From the NCBI RefSeq assembly GCF_001294535.1, contig NZ_LGIC01000086.1:372001-436000 (forward strand): 64,000 nt of DNA, written 5' to 3'. Source of the stretch: Cypionkella psychrotolerans (GTDB lineage Bacteria; Pseudomonadota; Alphaproteobacteria; Rhodobacterales; Rhodobacteraceae). The translations under genes were made by a program, and so were the position numbers. Shown here in pieces: positions 26,310 through 35,946 of the stretch (the stretch's first letter is position 1; each line of letters begins with the position of its first letter). The notes beneath the pieces were generated by a model. The model was given only the letters and a program-made list of their open reading frames with translations, made no database searches and was not told where the DNA came from.

Positions 26310-29300
26310 AGTGGGTAAAGCTTGCGCTGGTTCTGATCGGGTTTTTGGCGTTTTCCGCCGTGGTCTGGTTCGCGGGCCCGCTGATTGGATTCGGCGAGTC
26401 GCATCCGTTTGATCCGGTTTGGGTGCGCGCACTGATCATTGGTTTGCTGGCGCTGGTGCTGCTGGTCTGGGGGCTGATTGCGTTTTTGCGGCGACGCAAG
26501 GGCAGTGCTGCGCTGGAAAAGGCGATTGTCGTCGATGTGCCTACGGGCGATGGCCGCGAGTTGGCCAGTCGGATGACGGCGGCTTTGAGCACTTTAAAGA
26601 AGTCTGGTAATTCAAAGACTTATCTCTATGATATGCCTTGGTATGTGATCATCGGGCCGCCGGGTTCGGGCAAGACCACGGCCCTGGTGAACTCTGAGAT
26701 TAAGTTTCCACTGTCAGGCCAGCAGGGCGGCTTACAGGGCTTTGGTGGGACTCGATACTGCGATTGGTGGTTTGCCGAAGACGCGGTGATGATCGACACG
26801 GCGGGGCGGTATACGACTCAGGATAGTGATGGGGGGACGGATAAGGCGTCTTGGACCAGCTTTCTGAATTTACTGAAGAAAAACCGACCGAAGCAGCCGA
26901 TCAACGGGGTGATCTTGGCGATTTCGGTGGCCGATCTGATGAACGCGGGGCCGGACAAGATCACTGCCCACGCCGAGACGATCCGGGCGCGGTTGGGGGA
27001 AATTCACGAAACGTTGAAGGTGGATTTCCCGGTTTATGTGATGTTCACCAAGGCCGATCTGATCGCGGGGTTCCGCGAGTATTTCAGCAGCTTTGCGGCA
27101 GGGCGGCGGAAGAAGGTTTGGGGGGCGACGTTCCAGACCGAAAGCCGGAAGGAGCAGACTTTTGACCGGGTTGCGGGCGAGTTTGATGCGTTGGTGGCGC
27201 GGTTGTCGGATGAGGTTATTGACCGTCTGTCGGAAGAACCCGATGGCGTGAACCGGATCGCGATTTTCGGACTTCCCGGCCAGATGGCGATGTTGAAGGA
27301 CGAGGTGGAATCGTTCCTGCGGCAGGTGTTTGAGCCGACGCGGTATAAGACGAGCGCGATCTTGCGCGGGTTCTATTTCACATCCGGCACGCAAGAAGGC
27401 ACGCCGATTGATCAGGTATTGGGCGCGATGAGCCGTAGCCTTGGCGTGCAGGCGCAGCTTTCGGGCAAGGGCAAAAGTTTCTTCCTGCACGATTTGTTGA
27501 CCAAGGTGATTTTTGGCGAACAGGGCTGGGTTTCTTATGATCGCAAGGCGGTGCGGCGGGCGTCTGTGCTGCGAATCGGGCTGACCACGGCGATGTTTTT
27601 AGCCTCGGCTGGCATCTTGGGGGCTTGGGGGTATAGCTATCTGAACAATCGCACGCTGGTGGCCTCGGCGCAGGCGGCGATGGCGGATTACGAGTTGGCG
27701 GCGACCGAAGATTTGCAGGCGATTGAGGTGAAGGACACCGATTTTCTGCGTGTGAGCAATGAGTTGAAGCTGCTGCGCACAATGCCCTCGGGGTTCGAGT
27801 CGCCCGAGGAGCCGGAAGGCGATTGGACGCGCGGCTTTGGGCTATCGCAGCAGGGCGCGATCCGGCAGGCGGCGCGAGATTCTTACGCGCAGGCGTTGGA
27901 GCGGCTGTTGCGGCCGCGGCTGGTGTTGCGGGTGGAAGGCCAGTTGCAACAGTTCGTTTTGGCCAATGAGCCGATCCCGATTTATGAAACGTTGAAGGTG
28001 TATAAGCTGCTCGGCGGCGCTGCACCTGCGCCGCAGGATGATCTGGTGAAGACGTGGTTCCATGATGATTGGGAGCAGGTCTTGTTCCCCGGCATCAACG
28101 AGGAACCCGCGCGCGATATGCTAAACAAACATCTGGCGGCGATGTTGGAGCTGGATGATACGACTGCGCCGACGGTGGAATTGAACGCCGATCTGGTCGC
28201 AAAAGCCGAGGTGATTTTGGCCCGGATGTCGGTAGCGGATCAGGCCTATTCTTTGATCGTGGCTACCGCGCCTGTATCTGGTCTGCCGGATTTCAACGTG
28301 GTCGAACGCGCAGGGCCGGATGCGCGGCTGGTGTTTGAGACGGTGGACGGCTCGGACCTTGGCACGCTGACGGTGCCGGCTTTGTATACCTATGCCGGGT
28401 TCAACGATTTCTTCCTAGAGCAGTTGGCGGCGGTTGCGCATAAGCTTGAGACTGAGCAATGGGTTATGGGCGAACAGGCAGCGGCGGCTAAGGTGGATGA
28501 GCAGTTGTCGCGGTTGGGGCCGCAGTTGCTGGCGCGGTATCGTGAGGATTATCTGGCGGCTTGGGATGCGGTGTTGTCGAACATCAAACTCGCGCCGATG
28601 GCGGCGGATAAACCGGCTTATATGGCTTTGTCAGCGGCATCCTCGCCGACCACTTCGCCGATTTTGAAGCTGGTTGAGGGGATCTCAGCGGAGACGAAAC
28701 TGACGCAGCCGTTGGTGCCGGAAGGTGCCGTGGATAAGGCAGCCGGAGAGGCCGATGCGGTGGCGGGGGCTATTTCTCAGGCGGGCAGCGATGTGACGCA
28801 GATGATCGCGAGCCGGACCTCTGGATTGCAGCGGATTGGCCTTGATATAGCTCTGGCGGCAGGAAAATCGCAGAAGCGGGCGGGGGCGGCTGCGGGGGCT
28901 GGGCCGACGATTCCGGGCGCGGATATTGAGGCGCAGTTTGCGGAATATCACGCCTTGTTGGAGGGCTCGCCGGGGACGCGGCCGATTGATGCTTTGCTGA
29001 ACTCGTTGGGGGCTATTCAACAGGGTTTGGTGATTGCGGCGGGGTTCAATCAGGCGGAGGCGAATGCGCAAATTCCGGCGCTGATTGGGCAGTTGAAGAC
29101 GGCGGCTTCACGGCTGCCGCCGGAATTGTCGCGGATGGTGGGCGAGGCGGTGGATAATTTTGAGGGCGATGCAGCCTCAACGGCGGTGGCGCAGATCAAC
29201 GCGGATTTGACCTCGCAGGTGACGGCGGTGTGCGAGGGGATTGTCGACGGGCGCTATCCGTTCAGCAAAAGCCCGGCACGGCAGGTGCCTTTGTCGGAGT

Positions 29301-29881
29301 TTGCGCAACTGTTCGCGCCGGATGGCGTGCTGGACCGGTTCTTCAACGCCAATTTGGCGATCCACGCCAATATGGGCGCGGGGGATTGGACGTGGCGCGA
29401 TGACAGCCCGCTGGCGAAGAAGCTGTCGTTGCAGAGTTTGCGGCAGTTTCAGAAGGCGGCAGCGATCCGGGATGCGTTTTTTCCGGGGCGATCTCCGGTC
29501 GTCAAGTTGGACATAACGGTGAACCAGATCACTGCGCATGACCGGATCAAGCAATCGATTCTGGTGATTGACGATCAGCCGATCCAGATGCGGCAGGCGG
29601 GAAATACGCCGGTTACCGTGACGTGGCCGGGTGGGGCGGGAAATACTTCGGTGCAGTTGTTGCCCGAAATGAACAACCGCGAAAGCCAGATCATGTATCA
29701 AGGGCCGTGGGCGTTGTTGCAGTTCATCCGCGATGGCAATCCGCGGCAGATTGGTGACGTGATGCAGGTGGATTATGTGATTGGCGGGCGCAATATCACC
29801 TATGAAATCCGGGTGAATGCGTTGGTCAACCCGTTCAACATGGCGGAACTGCGTGAGTTCCGCTGCCCGACAGGCCTGTGA
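26306..29881 (+). CDS. tssM: Type VI membrane complex protein TssM (IcmF)
   Basis: Inner-membrane protein of 1191 residues that with TssL forms the trans-envelope channel. Two N-terminal helices (about 4-24 and 37-58), a cytoplasmic GTPase-like domain with Walker A GPPGSGKT at 117-124 and MIDTAGRYTTQDSD, the IcmF-related segment, a third helix (about 424-445), then a long periplasmic domain ending in the TssM C-terminal beta domain. The intact P-loop suggests nucleotide binding. It overlaps tssL at its start (ATGA) and tagF at its end (TGATG). Confidence 0.97.
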   Translation: MKWVKLALVLIGFLAFSAVVWFAGPLIGFGESHPFDPVWVRALIIGLLALVLLVWGLIAFLRRRKGSAALEKAIVVDVPTGDGRELASRMTAALSTLKKSGNSKTYLYDMPWYVIIGPPGSGKTTALVNSEIKFPLSGQQGGLQGFGGTRYCDWWFAEDAVMIDTAGRYTTQDSDGGTDKASWTSFLNLLKKNRPKQPINGVILAISVADLMNAGPDKITAHAETIRARLGEIHETLKVDFPVYVMFTKADLIAGFREYFSSFAAGRRKKVWGATFQTESRKEQTFDRVAGEFDALVARLSDEVIDRLSEEPDGVNRIAIFGLPGQMAMLKDEVESFLRQVFEPTRYKTSAILRGFYFTSGTQEGTPIDQVLGAMSRSLGVQAQLSGKGKSFFLHDLLTKVIFGEQGWVSYDRKAVRRASVLRIGLTTAMFLASAGILGAWGYSYLNNRTLVASAQAAMADYELAATEDLQAIEVKDTDFLRVSNELKLLRTMPSGFESPEEPEGDWTRGFGLSQQGAIRQAARDSYAQALERLLRPRLVLRVEGQLQQFVLANEPIPIYETLKVYKLLGGAAPAPQDDLVKTWFHDDWEQVLFPGINEEPARDMLNKHLAAMLELDDTTAPTVELNADLVAKAEVILARMSVADQAYSLIVATAPVSGLPDFNVVERAGPDARLVFETVDGSDLGTLTVPALYTYAGFNDFFLEQLAAVAHKLETEQWVMGEQAAAAKVDEQLSRLGPQLLARYREDYLAAWDAVLSNIKLAPMAADKPAYMALSAASSPTTSPILKLVEGISAETKLTQPLVPEGAVDKAAGEADAVAGAISQAGSDVTQMIASRTSGLQRIGLDIALAAGKSQKRAGAAAGAGPTIPGADIEAQFAEYHALLEGSPGTRPIDALLNSLGAIQQGLVIAAGFNQAEANAQIPALIGQLKTAASRLPPELSRMVGEAVDNFEGDAASTAVAQINADLTSQVTAVCEGIVDGRYPFSKSPARQVPLSEFAQLFAPDGVLDRFFNANLAIHANMGAGDWTWRDDSPLAKKLSLQSLRQFQKAAAIRDAFFPGRSPVVKLDITVNQITAHDRIKQSILVIDDQPIQMRQAGNTPVTVTWPGGAGNTSVQLLPEMNNRESQIMYQGPWALLQFIRDGNPRQIGDVMQVDYVIGGRNITYEIRVNALVNPFNMAELREFRCPTGL

Positions 29882-30507
29882 TGCTGGCGCTGTATGGCAA
29901 ACATCCGTCGAAGGGAGATTTCATCGGCGGCGGTTTGCCGGTTCAAGCGTGGTTGGAGGGCTGGCTGGATTCGGCTTTGGCCGAGGCGCGGCATGGCTTG
30001 GATGCTGAATGGGAAGGCGTTTGGGGATCGGCGCGCCCCTTGCGGTTCTGGATTGGGCCGAGTGTTTGGGGTGAGGCTTTGGCCGGGGTGCTGGGGGCGA
30101 GTGCCGATAAGGTCGGACGACGGTATCCGTTGCTGATCGCGGGGTTTGGCGCAGAGTGCCCACCCTGCCCGGTGATTGACCCGGCACAAGACTGGCACGG
30201 TGCAGTTGAGGCGAAGCTGGTCGAAATGCTTGCGGGTGAGACTGCCGATCTGAACGGGTTTGCAGCCCCCTGCCCTACCGCGATGCCTGCTGGCCCGCCG
30301 GAGTTTTGGGCGGCTCGGCCCGGTGCGGATGTGGTGGGGCTGCTGGAGGATATCGCGACCACAGATCACCACCGCGCCAGCCACAATCGCAGTTATTGGT
30401 GGATCGCGGGGGATGACTTTGGCCATTCTCAGGTTTGGGCGGGTGAGGGTTTGCCCTCGGGCCATGTACTTGCGTGGTTTTTGCGCGGGTATGCCGAAAA
30501 TGCTTAG
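29881..30507 (+). CDS. tagF: Type VI-associated protein TagF
   Basis: Cytoplasmic protein of 208 residues of the TagF family, recognised by LYGKHPSKGDFIGGGLP, then FWIGPSVWG and GRRYPLLIAGF. In Pseudomonas and Agrobacterium TagF represses secretion post-translationally, acting with or alongside the PppA phosphatase and the FHA protein. In Agrobacterium it is fused to PppA; here TagF and PppA are separate and adjacent, split by about 108 bases that include no gene. The ATG at 29881 overlaps the tssM stop; a GTG one codon earlier is less likely. Confidence 0.92.
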   Translation: MLALYGKHPSKGDFIGGGLPVQAWLEGWLDSALAEARHGLDAEWEGVWGSARPLRFWIGPSVWGEALAGVLGASADKVGRRYPLLIAGFGAECPPCPVIDPAQDWHGAVEAKLVEMLAGETADLNGFAAPCPTAMPAGPPEFWAARPGADVVGLLEDIATTDHHRASHNRSYWWIAGDDFGHSQVWAGEGLPSGHVLAWFLRGYAENA

Positions 30508-30615
30508 GCAGGTTGGGGCTAGGCAGTTGCATAGGTTTCCGCCTAAGCTGACCAAATGTTTTCAGCCCCCGGATTTTCAGCCTTGGGGGCAAGGTTGTTT
30601 CAAATGGGTGGGTCG

Positions 30616-31359
30616 ATGATCGAGGCTCCATTTCAATTCGAGACCGGGGCCGCGACCGATACGGGCCGCGTGCGCGATCACAATGAGGATAGTTTTTTGA
30701 CGCTGCCCGAGGCTGGGGTTTGGGTGGTGGCCGATGGTATGGGCGGGCATCACGCCGGGGATTTTGCCAGCAAGACGATTGTGGAAAGTGTGGGGTCTTT
30801 GGGCCGCCCGGTTTCCGCGCCGGATTTGCAGGCGCGGTTTATGGATCGGTTGCTGCGGGCGCATCAGTTGATTCAGGATCAGTCGGCGCTGTTGAATGGC
30901 GCGACCGTGGGGGCGACCTTGGTGGCACTGCTGGCGTTTGATCAGCATTTTGCCTGCGTATGGTCCGGGGACAGCCGGATTTATCTGCTGCGGGCGGGGC
31001 AATATACGCAGGTCACTGTGGATCATACCGAGGTCAATGAATTGCTGCGCACCGGGGCGATCACGGCGGAGCAGGCGCTGACGTGGCCACGGCGCAATGT
31101 GATCACACGGGCGATTGGGGTGCATGAGAAACCTCAGACGGATGAGCGTTCGGGTGGGCTGGTGGATGGCGATGTGTTTTTGTTGTGCTCGGATGGGCTA
31201 ACGGAGCATATCGAAGATCGCGAGATGGCCGAGGCTTTGGCGCAGTTTGCGCCCCAAGCCGCCTGCGATGCTTTGGTGCAGCTGACCTTGCAGCGCGGCG
31301 CAAAGGATAATGTGACGGTGGTGGTGGTGCGGGTCGCTGCTGCGAGGGCCTGGTCATGA
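30616..31359 (+). CDS. pppA: PP2C Ser/Thr phosphatase PppA
   Basis: PP2C-type metal-dependent phosphatase of about 247 residues that reverses PpkA phosphorylation and lowers secretion in known systems. Motifs: TDTGRVRDHNEDSFL, VVADGMGGHHAGDFAS, SGDSRIYLLR, CSDGLTEHI and the final AKDNVTVVVVR, so all metal aspartates are present. Start placed at the ATG at 30616 with GGGTGGG just before it; ATGs at 30604 and 30556 are in frame, the last giving a 267-residue product. The stop overlaps the ppkA start (ATGA), which keeps kinase and phosphatase translation tied. Confidence 0.93.
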   Translation: MIEAPFQFETGAATDTGRVRDHNEDSFLTLPEAGVWVVADGMGGHHAGDFASKTIVESVGSLGRPVSAPDLQARFMDRLLRAHQLIQDQSALLNGATVGATLVALLAFDQHFACVWSGDSRIYLLRAGQYTQVTVDHTEVNELLRTGAITAEQALTWPRRNVITRAIGVHEKPQTDERSGGLVDGDVFLLCSDGLTEHIEDREMAEALAQFAPQAACDALVQLTLQRGAKDNVTVVVVRVAAARAWS

Positions 31360-33971
31360 GTGACGCCTCGGACAAAGGCCCGAACCATGCAACCACGGTG
31401 TCTTCCGGCACTTTGATCATGGGCACCTATGAGATTGAGCGACTGATCAATTCGGGCGGCATGGGTGAGGTGTATCGCGGCCGCAATATCCACAATGACG
31501 AGCCTGTGGCGATTAAGATTGTGCTGCCATCGTTGGCGCATGATCCGAAGATCGTGGCTTTGTTCCAGAAGGAAAGCACCACGCTGTCGCGGCTGAGCCA
31601 CGAGGCGATTGTGCGCTATCATGTGTTTACCGTCGATCCGACCATCGGGCGGCCTTGTATGGTGATGGAGTTCGTCTCGGGTACTTCGATGTCGGACCGG
31701 ATTGAGCAAGGGCCGATGCCAGTCGACGATGTGCGGGTGATGCTGCGGCGGGTGGCCTCTGGCTTGGACAAGGCGCATCGGGCCGGGGTGGTGCATCGCG
31801 ATTTGTCGCCGGACAATGTGATTTTGGAAGACGGCCATGTTGAACACGCCAAGCTGATCGACTTTGGCATTGCGAAAAGCACTGCTTTGGGGGCGGGGAC
31901 GCTGTTGCAGGGCCAGTTTGCAGGTAAATTCAACTGGGTGTCGCCGGAACAGTTAGGCGCGTTTGGCGGCACGGTCGATGGGCGGTCGGATATATACTCG
32001 CTGGCTTTGGTGACGGCGGCGGCGAGCAAGGGTGAAGTACTGCCGATGGGTGCGTCGATTGTCGATGCTGTGGGCAAACGCTCGGGCGTGCCGGATTTAA
32101 CCGGGGTGGATGAAGGGCTGGTGCCGCTGCTGTCATGGATGTTGCAGCCTGATCCGGCTTTGCGGCCTGAGAGCATGGCGAAGGTGATGGCGGCGGTGGA
32201 CAACCCGTCTCTGGTGCCGCAGATTGCTGCGCCTGCGCCGAAAGCACCTGATCCGAACCGCACGGTGATTGGCGGGGCTTTGCCGATCCAAGTGCCTAAG
32301 CTGGTTCCAGTCGCGCCCGTTGAGGCTGCGGTTTCGGTGGCTCCGGTATCTGTGGCGCCTGTAGTGAAAACCTCGGCTCCGGTTGGGGCGACGATGATTG
32401 CGGCTGTGACGCAGGCCCCGGAAAGCGAAGATGTCAGTCCGTTTGGGGCGCCGGGGGTGGCGGCGGTTGCACGGCACGTGCAGGTCGAGCCGCTGGTGGT
32501 GAAGAACAGCAAAAGCGGCCTGATCGCGGTGTTGGCGCTGTTGGCTTTGGGCGGCGGGGCTGCGGGGGCGTATTTCGGCGGGGTGTTTGACAGCAAAGTG
32601 GTGCCTGTGGCGGGGGAGACTCAGGCAGAAGCCGATGCGCGGGTGAAGGCTGAAGCGGAAGATAAAGCCGCCGCTGAACAGGCCACAGCCGAGGCGAAAG
32701 CGACAGCGGATGCCGCAGCGGCGAAGGCGGTCGAGGACGCGGCGGCTGTTAAGGCTGCGGCAGATGCCAAAGCCGCAGAGGATGCGGCCAAGCAGGCGGA
32801 GGCTGCAGCGCAGAAGGCGGCCGAGGAGCTTGCCGCACAAAAAGCCGCTGATGAGGTGGCGGCGCAGAAAGCGGCTGACGAGGCAGCGGCGCAAAAAGCC
32901 GCCGAGGACGCCGCAGCTCAGCAAACGGCGGCGCAGAAGGCTGAGGCGGATGCGGCGGCCAAGAAGGCTGCGGAGGCGCTTGCGGCGAAACAGGCGGCAG
33001 ATGCGGCAGCGGCGCAGAAGCTTGCCGAGGAAGCTGCGGCGCAAAAAGCGGCGGATGAGGCTGCGGCTAAGCAAGCGGCAGAGGCGCAAAGGCTGGCTGC
33101 CGAGGCAGAGGCAGAGGCACAAAGGCTGGCGGAGGAGGCTGCAGCTAAACAGGCTGCGGACGAAGCGGCAGCCAAGAAAGCCGCCGATGAGGCTGCGGCA
33201 AAGCAGGCAGCGGAGGCTGAAGTTGCCGCAGCGGAGGCTGCTGCACAAAAAGCTGCCGAGGAAGCCGCTGCGGCGCAGAAATTGGCGGATGAGGCGGCTG
33301 CGAAGAAAGCCGCAGAGGAAGCTGCGGCCAAGGCCGATCCGGTGGCGACGCAGTTGGCGTATCTGGCGGGCGTGCAGCCGCCGCTATGTGCTTTGGTGAC
33401 GCTGAAGGATGCCAAGGCCTCGGGCTTTGGGCTGGAGGGCTATACGGCGGACCCGGCGGCTTTGGCAGGGTTTGTGAAGGACTGGCAGGCGGCGACGCGG
33501 ACCACGCCGGACCTTGCGGTCCACCCGATCAACACCGCGCAATGCCCGCTGATTGAATTTGCCACCCACTACCCCGCGCCGGATGTCGATCCGCTGGCGG
33601 TGGTGATGCAAGCGACGGGGGAGGTGGTGAAAAGCGGCGCCAATGTCAGCGGCAAGGTCGAAGGGCTGGAGGGTCGAAATTTTGCGCTGTTCATCTTCTC
33701 GGAGGGCGGCGGGGCGACCAATCTGAAACCTTGGACCACGATGGGCAGCGATGGCACCGCCAGTTTTGAGTTTAACCTGACGCTGGAGGCAAATGCGCCG
33801 CCCGCACCGCAGATCCTGGTGGCGATGGTGACGGATAAGCCGTTGCCTGCGCTGGACAAGGTGCCTGCGGGGGTGACGGCGCAATCGCTGATGCCGTTCC
33901 TGGAAAAACAGTTGGAGAAAGCCGGGGTGAAACCGACGCTCAGCTTCGCCTATTTCCGGCTGGAGAACTGA
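31356..33971 (+). CDS. ppkA: PpkA-type transmembrane Ser/Thr kinase with long Ala-rich coiled coil
   Basis: Kinase of 871 residues that should switch on type VI assembly. Kinase domain about 20-290: glycine loop INSGGMGEVYRG, Lys54 in EPVAIKIV, catalytic loop HRDLSPDN (147-154; the usual Lys after Leu is Ser), DFG at 169-171. A linker holds DPNRTVIGGALP with Thr303, matching the TssL motif. One membrane helix lies at about 387-409. A near-continuous Ala/Lys/Glu/Gln heptad-like stretch follows (about 424-660), similar in style to TolA, then a folded C-terminal domain (661-871) with two cysteines (CALVTL and AQCPLIE) that could pair in the periplasm. Topology puts the kinase in the cytoplasm. 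It overlaps pppA; 121 bases separate it from vgrG. Confidence 0.95.
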   Translation: MSDASDKGPNHATTVSSGTLIMGTYEIERLINSGGMGEVYRGRNIHNDEPVAIKIVLPSLAHDPKIVALFQKESTTLSRLSHEAIVRYHVFTVDPTIGRPCMVMEFVSGTSMSDRIEQGPMPVDDVRVMLRRVASGLDKAHRAGVVHRDLSPDNVILEDGHVEHAKLIDFGIAKSTALGAGTLLQGQFAGKFNWVSPEQLGAFGGTVDGRSDIYSLALVTAAASKGEVLPMGASIVDAVGKRSGVPDLTGVDEGLVPLLSWMLQPDPALRPESMAKVMAAVDNPSLVPQIAAPAPKAPDPNRTVIGGALPIQVPKLVPVAPVEAAVSVAPVSVAPVVKTSAPVGATMIAAVTQAPESEDVSPFGAPGVAAVARHVQVEPLVVKNSKSGLIAVLALLALGGGAAGAYFGGVFDSKVVPVAGETQAEADARVKAEAEDKAAAEQATAEAKATADAAAAKAVEDAAAVKAAADAKAAEDAAKQAEAAAQKAAEELAAQKAADEVAAQKAADEAAAQKAAEDAAAQQTAAQKAEADAAAKKAAEALAAKQAADAAAAQKLAEEAAAQKAADEAAAKQAAEAQRLAAEAEAEAQRLAEEAAAKQAADEAAAKKAADEAAAKQAAEAEVAAAEAAAQKAAEEAAAAQKLADEAAAKKAAEEAAAKADPVATQLAYLAGVQPPLCALVTLKDAKASGFGLEGYTADPAALAGFVKDWQAATRTTPDLAVHPINTAQCPLIEFATHYPAPDVDPLAVVMQATGEVVKSGANVSGKVEGLEGRNFALFIFSEGGGATNLKPWTTMGSDGTASFEFNLTLEANAPPAPQILVAMVTDKPLPALDKVPAGVTAQSLMPFLEKQLEKAGVKPTLSFAYFRLEN

Positions 33972-34092
33972 ACGGGGGGCGGCTGCCAGCTTTTCTTGCC
34001 AGATTGCTGCGGCTTGATGTAACGTTGCAGGTATCCGGGGTTATTTTCCCCAGCCTGCCCGTTTTACGCCTATTTTTGAAAGCGATATCCAG

Positions 34093-35946
34093 ATGCCCAC
34101 GACCTTTTCCCAAGACAATCGCATCGGTCGGATGTTCACGCCATTGAAGGCGAACGACTTGGTGCTGATTGAATTTTCCGGCAGCGAAGCGGTGAACGCG
34201 ATCAGTCAGTTTCGCGTCAAGGCGCTGTCCGCCAAACCGATTTCAGAGATCGAGCCCTTGCTGGGCGAAGCGATTGCAGTTCAGATTGTCACCCCGCTGG
34301 GCGACGTGCGGGATTTTCATCAGATGGTGGATGCGATCCGCTATCTGGGGCCAGAGGGCGATCACCACATCTATGAGTTCGAACTGCGGCCGTGGTTCTG
34401 GCAATTGTCACGGCGGATCAATTACCGGATTTTCCACGAGGTGAACGTCGTCGATGTGATCCGAAAAATCGTTGATGAATACGGTAATTCTGATGTGGCG
34501 GGCTTTATTGACCTAACTGTCGGCAGTTTTCCTGAAATGGAATATGTCGTGCAGTACAACGAATCCGACATGGATTTCCTGTGCCGCCTGATGGAGCGTT
34601 TCGGGATCAACTACCATTTCCAGATGGAGCCGACGCGGCACACCTTGGTGCTGACCACCGGCGCGGATGCGTTCAGCGATGCCCCGGCCTCTGCGCGCGC
34701 GTTCAGCCCTTTGGGCAGCCGGGGCGATGCCACCGCAGAGCATTTCGATGCCTGGTCGCCGCAGCGGCAGTTGACCACGGGATCGGTGCGGCTGACCGAT
34801 TACAACTTCAAGACCGTCTCGGCGCAGATGGAGGTGACGCGCGAGAATTTGCGCGGTTTTGTCGGCGGAAATATGGAAAGCTTTGGCTATCCCGGCGTCT
34901 ATTTAACCCCCGGAGAAGGCAATCCGATTGCGCAGCGGCGTCTGGATGCCTACCGGATGGGCGATGCGACGGTGCGGGCGAACGGCAATGCAGCCAGCCT
35001 TGGCGCAGGGATGAAGTTTCAGCTTTCGGCGCATTCCGATGCTGGGCAGTTGGACGAATATGCCGTGCTGGCGGCGCAGCACTTTGTCTCAAACGGCACG
35101 TTCCGTTCGGGCGGGGGTGTGGCTGCGGACACCGCCTATCAAGGGGCTTACGTTCTGACGCGCAGTGCCAATCCGATTGCGCCACAACGCTTAACCCGGC
35201 CACCGCGCGTGCTGGGGCCACAGACGGCGGTGGTGGTCACCGGAGCCGAGGGCGACATTGACGAATTTGGCCGCATCAAGGTCAAGTTTTTTTGGGCACC
35301 TGACGAGGTGTCAATGTATTGTCGGGTGTCACAGATCTGGGGACAGGATGAATGGGGAACGATCTTTATCCCGCATGTCGACATGGAAGTGATCGTTGAA
35401 TTCCTAGACGGCGACCCGGATCAGCCCTTGGTGACGGGCTGTGTGTGGAACGAGAAAAATCGCCCGCAGATGCCGGACAACCACCTGACCAGCGGCTTTA
35501 AGACTGTGCGCAACAACCAGCTTTTCTTCTATGACACCGAGGGCAAGGAAGAAATCTACATCCGGGCGCAGCGGGATATGACACGGGTGGTGATGCATGA
35601 TGACAAATCCACCACCCACGGCAAACAGGTGCTGAAGATTGACGCCAGCAAAAGCGAAAGCGTGGGCGGCAGTTCTTCATCCTCGGTCGGCGGCGATATG
35701 TCTACCTCGGTCAGTGGCGCTGAAACCCATAGGGTGAAGGGCAGCCTGTCGATCGAATCAAAAGAGAAGATCGAGTTGAAAGTGGGGAGTTCCAGCATCA
35801 CCATTGATCAAACCTCGATCAAGATCAAAGCTTTGACGGTGGAGGTTGAAGCCACCGCCGAGTTGAAAACCAAAGCGGGGGCGATGGCCACGCATGACGG
35901 GGGGGCGATGATGGTGATCAAAGGCGTTCTGGTGACGATTAACTGA
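34093..35946 (+). CDS. vgrG: Type VI spike protein VgrG
   Basis: Trimeric spike protein of 617 residues at the tip of the Hcp tube. The gp27-like N-terminal half is seen in YVVQYNESDMDFLCRLMERF and the gp5/OB-fold in ITKVFF-like region around DEFGRIKVKFFWAPDE, then WGTIFIPHVDMEVIVEFLDG and DGDPDQPLVTGCVWNEKN. The last 120 residues form the repetitive beta-helix needle (SVGGSSSSSVGGDMST and onward) and end without an added effector domain. Start ATG at 34093. The gap before it has no gene and could hold a separate promoter, though none is clear. The stop overlaps the next ATG (TGATG). Confidence 0.96.
   Translation: MPTTFSQDNRIGRMFTPLKANDLVLIEFSGSEAVNAISQFRVKALSAKPISEIEPLLGEAIAVQIVTPLGDVRDFHQMVDAIRYLGPEGDHHIYEFELRPWFWQLSRRINYRIFHEVNVVDVIRKIVDEYGNSDVAGFIDLTVGSFPEMEYVVQYNESDMDFLCRLMERFGINYHFQMEPTRHTLVLTTGADAFSDAPASARAFSPLGSRGDATAEHFDAWSPQRQLTTGSVRLTDYNFKTVSAQMEVTRENLRGFVGGNMESFGYPGVYLTPGEGNPIAQRRLDAYRMGDATVRANGNAASLGAGMKFQLSAHSDAGQLDEYAVLAAQHFVSNGTFRSGGGVAADTAYQGAYVLTRSANPIAPQRLTRPPRVLGPQTAVVVTGAEGDIDEFGRIKVKFFWAPDEVSMYCRVSQIWGQDEWGTIFIPHVDMEVIVEFLDGDPDQPLVTGCVWNEKNRPQMPDNHLTSGFKTVRNNQLFFYDTEGKEEIYIRAQRDMTRVVMHDDKSTTHGKQVLKIDASKSESVGGSSSSSVGGDMSTSVSGAETHRVKGSLSIESKEKIELKVGSSSITIDQTSIKIKALTVEVEATAELKTKAGAMATHDGGAMMVIKGVLVTIN

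Noticed and set aside
32918-33415. Ala/Ser/Cys-rich minus-strand frame in ppkA
   Set aside because: It is the complement of the Ala-rich coiled-coil repeat region, so its composition follows from that repeat.
33972-34092. Terminator between ppkA and vgrG (GGGGTTATTTTCCCC)
   Set aside because: Only four base pairs and no T-run directly after; too weak to call.
35600-35946. Effector extension at the VgrG C-terminus
   Set aside because: The end is repetitive beta-needle sequence without a separate domain, so VgrG is not an evolved (toxin-bearing) type.
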